Assembly (NCBI GenBank): GCA_963924555.1
Contig: OZ004581.1
Coordinates: forward strand, 2,046,001 to 2,110,000
Length of the DNA: 64,000 bases
Direction of reading: 5' to 3'
Source: Crambe crambe
Taxonomy: Eukaryota > Porifera > Demospongiae > Poecilosclerida > Crambeidae
The notes beneath the pieces are model-generated. The model worked only from the letters and a program-made list of their open reading frames with translations, did not search any database and had not been told where the DNA came from. Shown in pieces: positions 44,801-56,529 of the stretch. Every line of letters starts with the position of its first letter. Position 1 is the stretch's first letter. Both the position numbers and the translations under genes were made by a program.

Positions 44801-45819
44801 AAATTAGTGAATTCGATTATGCAACCACCTTTGGAAGCACTAAAATATTGACAGGAGGCATGAAAACTCCATTAGAAAAATATGCATTAGGCTGTTGTAT
44901 TGCTAGCAGTGTCCCTACAGCATCTTGGCATGTGAAGTTATGTTGGGGTTCAACTAGTAGTCTTATTTGGGGCCTCAGGTCAAAAGAACAGTGTAGAGGA
45001 ATTATATCTACCATGCACCTGTCAAATTGCTTGATAACGGCTGATTTCGAGGAGTGTCCAAATATCCTACACTCTCTTGACTCTCTTGTTATAAATGCAA
45101 GAATGCTATCGAAAGATACTTTGAGTTATTTAGCTAAATCGATTCCGTCCTTGCATAAATTAAATACACTTGAAATTATATTAGCACCACCTAAACTATA
45201 TTTTTCATATCCTGAGCTCTTTACAGTATTACATCAGCTTTCTGATAGCAAGGTGTCTAATCTCTCCATTAGAGGTCTGAAGTTCTATCGTTTGGATATA
45301 GACCATTTTTCTAGTGCATTGTCTAAACTCATTCATCCATCATCAGGGAAACTTGCAGCATTAACCATTGGTCAGAGTGTTTTTGAATCCAGGCACACTT
45401 ATGGGGTGGAAGGCACTCCTAAAACTGTATGCACTTTATTGTTTGGTTCTTCTTCACTTCAAAAACTGCATATTACTTATCTTGTAAATCCCACTCATCT
45501 TACTTTACTTGCGGCCAACAAGTGTATCACTCATTTAACTTTGAAATGTCGGTGGACTGAAGAACTTGCTAGGTCCATAGCACATGTACTGCAAAAGAAT
45601 ACTACTCTTCAACATCTAAGATTGGGAGACTTTCACGAAAAGGCGACTAATCTCCTAGTAATCATAACATGTGAAATGAAAATGAATACAGTTTTGAAAA
45701 AAATGGAACTCCTTATTACTGAAGATATGAAACCAGAAGAATATCTTGAATTCAATTCTGATTCTCGCACATATATTGAGTTGATAACTAAGAGATCCAT
45801 ACCTGAATCTCATTTTTAA
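41830..45819 (+). CDS. CARD-NACHT-LRR (NLR) receptor, 961 aa, intact
   Basis: Putative cytosolic innate-immune sensor. Exons 41830-41963 (MWKWLTGRKTSSDPNKS; Ser-rich leader), 42876-43195 (CARD-like, residues about 48-150) and 43388-45819 (NACHT and LRR); phases fit and the frame is open throughout. Walker A GPPGVGKST lies near residue 254 and Walker B LFILDGFDELP near 327. RPSATASLL and TLTQLYTQLCLTL are typical of the NACHT and helical domains. The end carries degenerate LRRs of the NLRC type (ITHLTLKCRWTEELARSIAH, NTTLQHLRL). CARD assignment is by six-helix pattern and length and needs a profile search; a DEATH fold is the alternative. Close paralogues are at 16764 (dead) and 63538 (partial). 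Confidence 0.92.
42346..42413. mobile_element. Hairpin MITE in NLR intron 1
   Basis: ACTCGCAAGCCAGCCCACTT at the left pairs with AAGTGGACTGGCTTGCGAG at the right, with a CCGCCCTGCG loop region. It belongs to the same TAGTCTCGC-ended family as 53166-53226. No clear target duplication found here. Confidence 0.7.
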
Positions 45820-46979
45820 AATTTTGCTCTTGGTACTCATGTGACATCTTTCCTTCTTAGTACTGGTAGTTATTTATAATTTGCCATCACTAATGTATGT
45901 CACTTGACTTTCAGTCATAAAGACTCAAACAATTTTTTTGAACAGATAGTTTGGGTCAGAAGCAGTGAAGTTAATGTTTTAAGTATCACAGGTTATGGCA
46001 TGTGCACTAAAGGTCTGCTAAGCTGGTTCCAGTCTCAATTATGCAGCTGCTCACATGTATACCATTTCCAGATTGTAGCGGTTTATCCTGATTGTTTTAA
46101 GTCACAATTTGGTTTATAACTTACACTCAGACTGGTGTACAGACCATCATGTGGCTTTATTGGCCATTTCCATGAAATAAAAGACCACCAAGTAGCAGTT
46201 ATATTTCTAGTACTGTCAATGATACGTGGAAATCGGCTTCAGATTGACAGGTCTTAGCCATTAACCTTCTGGGAGGTAGATTGAGTTTTTGGGAGGTAAT
46301 GCTCATGTCACTATACCTACAGTTAATTTAATTAGCAGAGCTGAGAAATCAATTACATTATCAGACGGTCACTAAGCTGTAAATCTAGGGGGCTCAGGAA
46401 TGGAACGGAACGATTTCGGGACCTTTATGGGAATGAAATTTTCACTGCACATGAGTTCAACAGTCTAGGATGGTCTCTGAGATAAACAAGTGGGATTATG
46501 CTCCTATTTTTGCTGAAGATTCTATTCTCAGATTCTCTTGTTGAATACATATTCCCCAATTTCCCACAATGTATAATAATAAAGGGAAAAATAATTATTC
46601 TAAATAAAAAAGGAAAGTAGGGATGGCTGTGTGCGGGTTACTTGAGTAATTCCTTAAAGCCACACCAGGTAAGAGAACTATGGTAAAATTCACACCTTTT
46701 AGCTGTGCTTCTCAGGTAGCTAAGTAATCATTTTTGTGCCGAGTTGAAGTCAAAATTAGCTAGCTACATTAAACATGAAATTGATGTCAGCTCCAACCTG
46801 AGAAGCACAGCTAAAAGGTGTGAATTTTACTATACCATTTAAAAATATTAATTAATGTTGACACCATCTAGCTATAACTATATTTGATATACACAATAAC
46901 ATAATGATAGTAACCTACACAATATGCACACATAATACACACAAAGTATCTATCTTCATCAGAGTATGCAAGTCTTTAG
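45820..46979. other. Spacer between the NLR and duplicon copy B
   Basis: Downstream region of the NLR (AATAAA near 46176). An inverted-repeat element with about 36-bp arms (AAAATTCACACCTTTTAGCTG and reverse) spans about 46676-46842. Homology with copy A starts right at its end (CCATTTAAAAATATTAATTA at 46836; same string at 28111). Confidence 0.65.
46676..46842. mobile_element. Inverted-repeat element at the left edge of duplicon B
   Basis: Arms ATGGTAAAATTCACACC...TGTGCTTCTCAGG and the reverse at 46790-46838, separated by about 80 bp. No target duplication could be defined because the right flank is the duplication junction. Confidence 0.65.
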
Positions 46980-47942
46980 CTAATGATCATCCTGCCCTCT
47001 CTCCCGTAGCATTCCTTGAGAAATCAGAAGCTTTTTCTCCGAATCACTTTTGTGCACTTCAAGAACGTGACCATCTTCGGCCAATGAGATGCTTGAGAAT
47101 TTTCCTAGGGTGTGTGCCAATGCACTTTCGGGACTCCAATCGATTTGGCTGTCTCTAATTTTTCCCACCTTGCGGAAAATTCGGTTAGAAAACCAGGTAT
47201 TCGCTTCATGGGATTCAACGATGTATCCTTTGCTGTTGATGCTAACTGAAGGATTTACTCCCCCTTCTTGAAGTGATTCTAACTCCTTCAAATCACTCAA
47301 TTTGTTATCGTTGATACTTGCTCTCCAGTACTTCAATGTACTACGATATGTGCGAATTGCAATGACGACCATACCTTCACAGAGAGCTATGGTTGGTTCG
47401 ACTCCATAAATATTATCGTTAAATGGCAAAAATTCAACTCCCACTGGCCAATCGATGTTTCTATTGTCTATGTTCACATTGCCAATTCGATACAATAATC
47501 CATATGCAGCTATTTTTTCTTTCAGGATAATAACTGTACCATCATCCTTGGCACAAACTTTAGGCTTAAACCCATAGCCAAGTGAAATTGCTTGACCCCA
47601 TTCGATTGATCGATCAGCTTCATTTACTCTGCCTACTCTGAAGAAACATTTTCGAGGAGGCCCAGATGAACAATGAACTTCAATGACATAGAACTGATCA
47701 TCCCTTTCAATGATCGCTATACTTGGATAATCTCCGCTCATTTGTCCTGGGAAGCCCCAAGTAATGGCTGATCCCTTTTTATCGACATTCCCCACAGCAT
47801 AAGATAACGTTTGATTGAAATAGGCACCTCCACTATAAATTATAACAGCACAATCCTTCTTGGGGTGAATATAAATTGATGCACAGTAACCTTCATGAAA
47901 TTCCGACGGACCAGAGAGAAGAAGTTTAGTGGCAACTGCCAT
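46980..47942 (-). CDS. Beta-propeller-like repeat protein, 320 aa (duplicon copy B)
   Basis: Paralogue of the gene at 28261-29223 with about a dozen substitutions (for example FNQTLSYAVG for FDETLSYAVG, and AISLGYGF for SISLGYGF). Frame open, no introns, same start context (CCATGATCCATACACGTACACG on the plus strand). The carrier copy B lies 690 bp upstream in the same orientation, as in copy C. Function unassigned; seven WG/PSIA repeats suggest a propeller. Confidence 0.87.
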   Translation of the reverse strand: MAVATKLLLSGPSEFHEGYCASIYIHPKKDCAVIIYSGGAYFNQTLSYAVGNVDKKGSAITWGFPGQMSGDYPSIAIIERDDQFYVIEVHCSSGPPRKCFFRVGRVNEADRSIEWGQAISLGYGFKPKVCAKDDGTVIILKEKIAAYGLLYRIGNVNIDNRNIDWPVGVEFLPFNDNIYGVEPTIALCEGMVVIAIRTYRSTLKYWRASINDNKLSDLKELESLQEGGVNPSVSINSKGYIVESHEANTWFSNRIFRKVGKIRDSQIDWSPESALAHTLGKFSSISLAEDGHVLEVHKSDSEKKLLISQGMLRERGQDDH

Positions 47943-48409
47943 GATCCATACACGTACACGCCCCCTAATAATAGTAGTCAGATTGCCCGCGTGACGTCAT
48001 TGTATCCTGACGCCTTCTGCGCATGCGCATAGAGAGGGTAAAGGATAAAGATAATTTATGGGAGTTGTTCTTTCAGTGATGCAGCAATTCAGTGATATCT
48101 ACAGCGATGCAGCAATAACCACCAACACAATCCCTATAACTAGGTATTTCCTGTGATATGAAGGAGGTTAACGTGGGATGCCTGTTGTAAATTGCTCCAG
48201 GAAATCCAAAATAGCTAAAAACTAGCTAACTAGAGCTAATAGTTAAATTTACATAGTAATAGAAGCTAAATTGGAGAAGCAGTTAATGTGGAGTACCAAC
48301 TTAAAGAATAAGCAATTCTCCCATTCAAGGAGTAGATAGCTGGTTGTTAGTTTTTCATTGTTTGTGTTTTCACTCCTACCTTTTGTATGCTTAGTAGCTA
48401 ACTGCACTG

Positions 48410-48483
48410 CTTTGTTGTTGTTTTTTGTTGTTATTTTTTTTGTTTTTTTTTGTTTTTTTTTTGTTGTTTTTTTGTTGTTTTTT
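48410..48483. repeat. T/G-rich simple repeat
   Basis: (TTG)n and T-run mixtures in the spacer between propeller and carrier genes of copy B. The same site in copy C (59069-59095) has a much shorter tract, so it expanded after duplication. Confidence 0.8.
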
Positions 48484-48628
48484 TGCTCTTAAGTTAAAAC
48501 TTGACAAGGAATGTTTGAATTTGCTAGGGTATGACTAGCACTCAAAACATATAATACAAGTACAAGAAAAAGTAGCTAGTGCCCTCGATAAGCAAGCATT
48601 GAAATAAATAAAACACAGGATCTGTTTA

Positions 48629-50311
48629 TTATTTATTAAGAAAGTTCTTGATAAAGGTGAAAATAGGAAATGTGGCAATTCCATTGATAAAACCTCTTAC
48701 AAGTGTGGGGTTAAGTCCATTCACAAATACTTTCATCCCTTCTGATCTGACGCTTTTCCTGATGCAGTCCAGAATACCACTGTTTTTCCTTTCTATATCA
48801 TTCTGGAAGCGTGACTTGATCACATCTACAGGATACCAAATCCAGGTTGCAATCCCAGTCAAACCTCCTGCGAGAGATAGATAGATGACTCCAAGTTCAT
48901 CAGGATGCTTTCCAGTGAGCTCAGCAAACTTCAGCCGAGTATAAGCATAGGTGCCAAAGTAGATCCCAAACTGTGGTACCTCTCGAAATATCGTTAACCA
49001 CCATCCTTTATACATTCCCCTTAGTCCTTCCTTATGAATAATCTCTCGTGTTGTCATTAGAGGTCCTTTGTAATCTCTGAATGCCTTGTCTTCAGCAACA
49101 GATAGATTAGCACTCATTTTTCTCATAGTCCATGAAACATACTGCTTCCCAATACTCTGATTTTGCAATCTGATCTTAACTAACTCCATAGGAGTGGTGA
49201 TTATACACTGCACAGCACCGGCACAGCACCCAGCTATGACACTGTTCTTAACACTCAAATTCGTGCTGTCATCATTTCTCAGTCTTCTGTACACCATTGA
49301 CTGAACTCCAAATACAGTTGCATTGATTGCAGCTTGTCCCAGTAGAGGGTAAGTAATACCCTTGAAGAGACCTTTCATCTGTATATATTACAGTTTTGGA
49401 AGCTATATCAGAGGCAGAAATACGTACATGGGGGAGTTGACGGCATGCATGCATGTTAGCTACCATGTACATGTGTTAACAAGATACGTATCAATGTTCA
49501 TGCATGTTCTATAGCTGTTGTTTTGGCTTGAAAAACAACAATAATGTAACAAAAACAAAGGAATTTACTTGTCAAAGGTGCTATAGTGTTGTTGTTCATA
49601 AAAGAAAATTGATGTGACCCAAATATGGGCCCCACCCCTCACCCCCTCCCAGGATCTCTGCCACTGTTTTAAGCTTACTTTTTCATTTTTGATAATATCT
49701 TTGAAGCATTGTACTGCACTGGAATACCTATCACCATGTGTTTGCATTCGAATCTGCCATGCACAATAAAAAAAATATTATGTTAGCTACAATTAAATAC
49801 ATGTATCAGTGTTGCGTGAAATTGAGTATATTTGTAAATCCTTCGAGTGCTTCAACTGTGCTTAGAAGTTCATAGCTGAGTGTGGAGGAAGTTGTGTGTT
49901 ACTAGTATACACTCAGTATCAAATTTCCTACAAGCTATGGATAATATATATATTTTTACTCCCTCTCTTATCATCTTATACACTCCTCCATGCCATACCT
50001 TGACTTGCAGGCTGGATATACATGGGTCTAAGTAGCCCATGGCCACTAGCTTGACCTGCAGGACATGCATCTATATAGCTAATAACCAAAGCCAGTTATC
50101 TAGCAATCAATCTTGTACGTATGACAATGGATAGCTACTATAGTACTTACCCTTACAGTGTCCCATGGATGGCTTACTATTAGACCAGCACAACCTACAG
50201 TATATTGAGTAGAATAAGTTAGCTACATAGCTAAATATATCATATAGCTAGCTAATGACAATATGTACCTGCAAACCAGCCTGCCACAAAACCATTTATA
50301 TCTTCATCCAT
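48629..50311 (-). CDS. Mitochondrial carrier, SLC25A29/45/48-like (duplicon copy B)
   Basis: Exons 50311-50269, 50194-50151, 49753-49679 and 49378-48629; 303 aa beginning MDEDINGFVAGWF. The three signatures (HPWDTVR, PMELVKIRLQ, YPVDVIKSRF) are intact. Differs from copy A at only a few residues (KQYVSW for KQHVSW, HPDELG for HPNELG, TVR for TIR). Exon 4 is almost unchanged at the DNA level, whereas the introns carry more indels. Confidence 0.92.
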
Positions 50312-50541
50312 CAGCTATTACACAAAGATGCTTCTCTTAGATATAGACTGAAGAACTTTATATTATGGCTCTATACATCGAGCAGCTGATGCTGACTTCA
50401 GTCTTGTCTTTCTACTAACTTTTCCTGTAGGAAGTTATTGGAGGACTGTTTACTATCCATACAGGATGTGCATGCATGACTTCATTAGCTATGTAATAAT
50501 AATACAGGATATAATAACATTCATTTGTGGTCTATACTGTA

Positions 50542-50655
50542 ATGTGGAAGTGATTGACTAGTTGGTTAACTGGTCAAACTCTACTAGCCCTGACCCTAAA
50601 CAAGAGTGAGGGCCTTAGAGGAGTCACTCTGAAGAGAGTGGGAGAAGCATACACT
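50542..50655 (+). pseudogene. NLR first-exon remnant (copy B)
   Basis: Starts ATGTGGAAGTGA (the fourth codon is a stop) and keeps CTGACCCTAAACAAGAGTGA and CACTCTGAAGAGAGTGGGAG. Located 231 bp from the carrier B start, head to head, as in copies A and C. Confidence 0.75.
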
Positions 50656-50659
50656 ACCA

Positions 50660-51911
50660 AAACAAGAGCGTGCCTTTATACTACCACGACTTTACTTCTT
50701 TGTCACGGTCAACTGGCTCTTATTGGTTTTGGAGGGGCAAATGAACACAATGAATCTGTGGAAGTTGTATCTGCCCTCATATGAGGCGGGAGATCAGGAT
50801 CAGTTCATAGTGATGAGCTGTATTTTATACCACACGAATGCTCCATATAACAGTTAAAGGCATACCTTACTGTTTTAAGAGTGCATTCCATAGACATGCG
50901 TAATTGCCAATATATTTTTAATTTACCCTGTTAATTATAAGCAAAAAAATGTGTCCTAAGTGATCTTTGTCCTACCAAAAATTGGTGTGCTCACTCTATG
51001 CATTGCCAGTAATACTTTGGCTTTGCAAATTAAATCCCATGGCACCACAGGAACCACTTGCAGCACCAGTTATATAACCCACCTTCATAGGGAGATAAGG
51101 AGGCTATATACATTAGGTAAAGTTGTGCCCATACAGCAGTGTCTGCCTTTGTGCAGATATTGCTGTTGTGGCGGTGGTGATTGCATAGGCTCCAAGGTGT
51201 CAGGCCAGCCGATACTCTAGCCAGGTCGCGGGCCGACCCTTTACCAACCCAAGGCCAAGGGAAGGGAAAGAGTCTGGTCAAACTCGCATGAGCGTTTCGT
51301 TCTACTGGTCCAGGAATTTCTTGGACCGATAATTAATTCAGTGTAAAATAACCTCAAAGCTATGAATAATGTTAAGAATAAATTAGCGTGTAAGTTTAGT
51401 CACTCGGACATCGATCGAGCTGCCGGAGAGAGCAGCTGCTGGCTCTAGCTACTAAGCCATAAGAAGTTGCATGGAGCTAGCTAGTTGTGCCGCTGAAGGG
51501 TCGGCTGTGAGACTACGCCTTGGAAAGCCCAGCAGAGATCGTGCTTGTGCTCGAGCTGTGAGTGCTAGCTGAAATCCATGGCATCAGGGCCTGATCAAGC
51601 TCAGAAAGTGGAAGAGAAGCTCTTTAACCTGCATACAGCATTATATTGTACCACTATTCCATGCGCGCAATAATGTGACACAGTGTTAGGCTTAGGTAGA
51701 TTATGCCAGCATAATTTTGGGAATAATTGGGACTTCCTGGAATCAAGCATAATGCCAGAGTAATGGGGCATATTTTGAGCATAATGAGAATAATTGGAGC
51801 TTCTGCAAGCCTGAAAGCAAAGACTTCTGTCACTCTCTACTGCCTGAGGTGGTTTCTTGCTACACTGTGACAGTGTCTAGCTATATCAATATCTAAGACC
51901 TGAATCATATT
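50660..51911. other. Spacer between duplicons B and C
   Basis: No gene seen. 50650-50820 matches 61250-61410 (end of the duplicon). 51225-51270 (GGGCCGACCCTTTACCAACC) is related to the terminal repeats of the element at 61552-62732. 51700-51800 has ATAATGCCAG/ATAATTGG motifs. Confidence 0.55.
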
Positions 51912-52658
51912 ATGACTAAATTAGACTATCCCAATGAGAAGCAATCCATGGTGTTGCTGAAAGATGGCAACATACCTTATCTACAGTCAAAGCACCTATT
52001 TCTAACAGTGATCATATCACTGGTGTTCATTTTCATTTTTCTCCCTTACACTCTCCTTCTCCTGTCAGGCTACAAGCTTTATCGCTACTCGAATACGAAA
52101 TATTTTCGTTGGGTTAATAAAGTCAAACCTCTACTTGATTCCTACTATGCTCCATACAAGAAGCAAACTCGATACTGGACTGGCTTCCTCTTACTGGTTC
52201 GCTGTGTTCTCTATATAGTGTTCTCACTTGAATGGGACACCAGTAAGAGTCTTCTTGCCATCATCACAGTGTTCACTGGAATAGCATCACTGGCTTGGCT
52301 CTCTGGCAGAATCTATACAAACTTCTATATTGACATCATAGAAGCTTCAATACATCTAAATCTCATCATACTTTCATCACTTACCCTGGGTAATATTAAC
52401 AGACAAGCACTGAGTTATACACTGGTTGGGATAGTGTTTGCAACCATGATAGGCATCATTCTCTGTCAGTTCTATCATCTCTACATTTCCAAGTCGGCAA
52501 GATGGCTGAAGATTAAATCAAAGATACAGCAAAATGTGCAGCATCCCAAGACCCTAACAGAAACAGACACTCCTTCAGCTAATGCTACATCAGAGAATCC
52601 CCCAAAAGAAGTTTCAAAAACTTTCATAGAATTGCGTGAACTTTTACTAGAAAACTGA
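51912..52658 (+). pseudogene. 5'-truncated copy of the beta-helix membrane protein (last ~248 residues)
   Basis: From TTAGACTATCCCAATG on, it is about 97% identical by eye to 25604-26344 and open to the same stop, covering the last five or so membrane helices and the tail. The signal peptide, beta-helix and first helices are missing, and nothing upstream resembles them. The ATG at 51912 is outside the homologous segment. It marks the left part of duplicon copy C. Confidence 0.85.
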
Positions 52659-53696
52659 ATGTGCATTTTTGCTAGATTATGTAGTTAGCTACCACATTAT
52701 AATAACATCTTATTAAGCAGATGTAGCTATTATGTGTTGCCTGTTGTTATTTGCTACTATTGAAAAATACTATACTGTAGCTATAATTACTCTTAAGCGA
52801 TTACTGTTGAGTATCAGAAAGATGGTCCAATTAGCTACGCCACTGAGAATGCCAATTTGGCATTTGGCTTACATGATTTGCTACAGAAATGGATATAGCT
52901 ACATAGCTAGCTATAGCTAAGTGGTTTTTTTTCCCAATTTTTTTTTTCGTTTTTAGAATAATTTATTGTATTAGTGTACATATATAGCTACATGCAAGTA
53001 CCCCATCAAGAATTGTTTTCCTCACAGATAACTACGTAATGGTTTGATAGTATTAGCCTATAATTGTTATACAACAAGTGAGCATGCACAAAAATTTCTT
53101 CTAAATAAAAAGTGAATAGCTCGGGATAGCCATAAAATTTAGCTGGTACGGGTAAGGGGTTACTTTAGTCTCGCGGGCCAGACCTTTCTGCGGACGGAAG
53201 GCAGAAAGGTCTGGCCCGCGAGACTAGGGTTACTTGACTCACTTGTTGCTGAAGGGGGAGTGAAGTAGGGATTAAAGTTGGGTAATACGTAGGTGTGGTT
53301 ATTGAAATCAGGAGGGCTAGCTAGGAGTAGTAATAATGCAGCTAAATTTACTTTACTTTTCATTTAGAAGAAATTTTTTGCACTCACTTGTTTCCTTTAT
53401 AGCGAATTAGCTATAGAAATTCATTACAGTGCTTCCATACATAGAATAACATACCAGGGTCAGAGGGGTCACCTGTACTGTGACTATTCATACAGGCTCA
53501 TGCTGTAGCAGATCCTTCCTATGATAAGACTATATACATGCAAGAAGACCACCTATAAAGATGTTGCATAATTATTATGAAGTTCATATTATACAATGTA
53601 ATTTTGGCTAAAGATTCACAAAAAATATATAATTATATAGAGCTACCACACACACTGTGGCTACAGCTAGCTAGCTAGCTAGCTATATTTTAAAAC
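52659..53696. other. Spacer homologous to 26345-27500
   Basis: Carries the same downstream repeat (ACGCCACTGAGAATGC), CTAG tracts (52900-52915, 53660-53684) and AAATTTCTTCTAAATAAAAAG block as copy A. Homology is lost from about 53440, where the segment with the proline-rich membrane gene begins, and resumes at about 56984. Confidence 0.7.
53166..53226. mobile_element. 61-bp hairpin MITE with 9-bp target duplication
   Basis: Two perfect 26-bp arms (TAGTCTCGCGGGCCAGACC...) around a 9-base loop, flanked by GGGTTACTT at 53157-53165 and 53227-53235. The homologous site in copy A (27299-27320) reads GGTAAGGGGTTATTTGACTC without it. A 9-bp duplication fits Mutator-like elements. Confidence 0.88.
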
Positions 53697-56529
53697 TCAG
53701 CAACAACAGAAAACTCGACCAGTTCTCTTCCGAAACCAACAGTAAGTTAACATATTGCCACACACAAAGAGTCCCAAGAAAATCCACATAACATAAACAA
53801 TAGGCAATGAAACTAGATCATTACCACTGTAGACATTGACAATATTACCAGTAGCCACAGATACAAAAAAAATAGTTATCATCCAACAACAGCAACTCAA
53901 TAAGGTGTAATTACGATCAAAATCAAGATCAATTCTGCTCCTAGGATCAGACCATCCACCAGTACCAATTGTGAACACTATTAATGTTACACACCAGAAT
54001 ACAGATTGCAGTATGAATGCTAGTCCAGCAAGTACAGAGAGTATAACTCCACTAAAAGGGTATGGGGAGCCTGGTTCAGGGTCTGTGAAATACAATGATA
54101 CATGATATCGGTTCATTCAGTATTGTTATAATCATGTAGTGATTTACATGTAATGGATGGGATGATGGCAGCAATCAATATACCTCCTACAAGAATAATG
54201 AAATACCAGCAGCAACAGAGGCAAACTGTAAAAATGGTACATCATTGATAATAATTTTTTCTTATCATCAGGCCCTCATGCGAACACCTAGGCAACAAAG
54301 GTGGTAAAGATTTGCTCTTTGCTCTTTTTCAAGGACAACGAATTATAAACCCCTTGCAGAAGAAGAATAACCAACAACTTGAGAAGTAGAAGTTTCACCA
54401 TAATTATGAGTTTAACAATTTCAGTCAGGAGTGAAGTTTGAAACTCTACAAGCACCAACTAGCTCAGTATAGACAGTTTTATAGTGAGCGAGCTGACTCT
54501 CAGGTCACGCACGACTCATAGAATTATTATTTATAATTGGGTATGTGACAATCTCAGGTACCCATTCTTAATTGAATGGATAATTTCTCAAACCTGCTTT
54601 GATGAAATTGTCCCAAACTTCAATATGTGTTCTATAATGATTGAATTATCTCTATAGCAAATTAAAGACCTAGGCCACTAGTAGTCATGAGTTATGGACA
54701 GCTAAAGGATGGAAACGTGACCAAGAATCAATGCATCTTAATATTTGAGACTGTCACATAGCTAATAATAATTATATATAATTGTTTGCTACTTGGTATT
54801 ATATGTAATTTTAGTTATGTATGTATGTATAAGACTTAGTTAAAGCTTACAGCATGTCTTTGATATCCCTATTCCAGAACACAACTGGATATATGCTATC
54901 ATATTAAACTTAGTAGGTCTGCTGCCAGGATCTGCAGCATCACCTCCAGTAGGTCTAGCAGGTGGATCAGATGGATCATTATATACACTGGTTCTCCAAC
55001 CAGGATTAGTCACAGCTCTAGCAGGTGGATCAGGTGGATCACTGGCTCTACCACCAGGATTATCCATAGCCGTTCCAGCAGAAATAAACTTAGTGATGTC
55101 AATTGGTGTGTTGCCAAGAATATCTCTGTTGGGTGAATGATTATTGGCTCCAGCACTACCATAATATGCTAAAACTGTGGCCCTAACACGAACTTGTGAA
55201 TGAAGCAATGGTGCATTTGGTGTGGCTGCATAAATAGATGATAAAAAAAGTTGAGGTCCTCCCTCGGGGTACTGCTGGTCATCATATTAAAGTATGCATT
55301 GCAGAGATAGCAGTGCAGGGGCGGATCTAGAAATTGGAAAAGGGGGTTGTTATCATTATGCGCGCGTAAGCGCGCGAAAAATTTGAAGGACCACGCCCAC
55401 TTTTTATAACCACGCCCATTTTGGCAAAGCTGATGTGTAGTTAAAAAGCTCAATCATAGATGATCATAGATGAAATGAATGGTAGGTAAAAATGACATGA
55501 GAACAAATGATTCAATGGTATGATTTTACAGTTACGCTAGCACAAGATGTAATCATCTCAGTGGAGAGTGATGGGTCAGGGCTAGATGTAGTAGCCTCAG
55601 CAGCATCACAATCAGACTTCCTACGCTTGCTACAAGTACAAAGTATAATTTCAGCTAAATAGCAGCTCAGCTGCTGCCTAGACTACGGTACTAGGTTCAT
55701 AGCTAGGTTAGTAGCTAGGTTAGCTGCTGCCTAGACTAGGTTGGTTAGAATAGACCTACTAGACTAGCTAGCTACACTAGGTAATCCTCCACACTAGGAT
55801 CATGGTCGGTATTTACCAAGGCTGAACAAAAAAGGAGTCGAGTTTCCTCTGACGAGACATAGTAAGCAAAAAAAATATCGACCATCAATCAGTACACGTG
55901 CGTGAATGTGCGTTAATTAGATAGCGCTAATGAATAATTAATAAATTCGCTGCGCGATGGCTGCGCTGCTGAGCACTCGATGACTTGACAAGGGCGTAAC
56001 TAGGATTTGAATACTGAGGAGGCAAAGATAGAAAAATATCCGCGCGCTTGCGCGCGGGAAAAAAATTTTGCCCGACCACGCCCACTTTAATCATAAATAA
56101 TGCATTTTCGTCGACACTAACAGCTAGCCAGCAACTAGAAATAACCTGTTACAGGCTTGGAAGCCTTGACATGTTCGTTTTTAGAACTAGAATTTAATAA
56201 GTGTTATAATTTAGTGCTAGCAAGCGAGGAGGCAGCAGCCTCCTCTGCCTCAATGGTAGTTACGCCCCTGCAAGTTGAGCACTTGAAGTCTTCTGAAAAA
56301 GGGGGATTCGAACGAATATAGTCGAACATTCTCTAAATCCGCCCCTGCAGTGATAAGAATTTGCGCTATAATCAGACAACTTACATCTAGAACTAGGAGA
56401 GTAGGAGGGAGGATCGCGATCAGAGCCATAAGGGAAGGAAGGAGGCTCCGGCGGAGGATCGTCACCATGAGTAGGATCATCATCCAGGTAGCCTATTGCT
56501 AAGGAAGGAGGAAGATCGCGATTGGCCAT
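53697..56529 (-). CDS. Proline-rich, Cys-rich four-helix membrane protein, 315 aa
   Basis: Exons 56529-56385, 55225-54851, 54225-54184 and 54082-53697, GT-AG with matching phases. Residues 1-48 are acidic and proline-rich (MANRDLPPSLAIGYLDDD; DPPPEPPSFPYG), a low-complexity part follows with repeated DPPDPPAR/DPSDPPAR, then a Cys-rich hydrophobic segment (TCFCLCCCWYFIILVG) and three longer helices (from SGVILSVLAGLAFIL, YTLLSCCCWMITIFF and LPIVYVMWIFLGLF). The tail ends FRKRTGRVFCCC, a likely palmitoylation site. I do not recognise the family. No counterpart was found in duplicon copies A or B. Intron 1 is swollen by a hAT-like element. Confidence 0.8.
55316..56347. mobile_element. hAT-like non-autonomous element in intron 1 of the proline-rich gene
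   Basis: Ends CAGGGGCGGATCTAGA and reversed CAGGGGCGGATTTAGA, flanked by CAGTG on both sides (a full 8-bp hAT duplication is not visible). Contains GCGCGCGTAAGCGCGCG and CCACGCCCACTTT blocks and a nested element at about 55989-56270. Confidence 0.6.
55989..56270. mobile_element. Nested MITE with AGGGGCGTAACTA ends
   Basis: Left AAGGGCGTAACTAGG and reversed right CAGGGGCGTAACTACC, with GAGGAGGC repeated inside each end. No clean target duplication. Confidence 0.6.
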
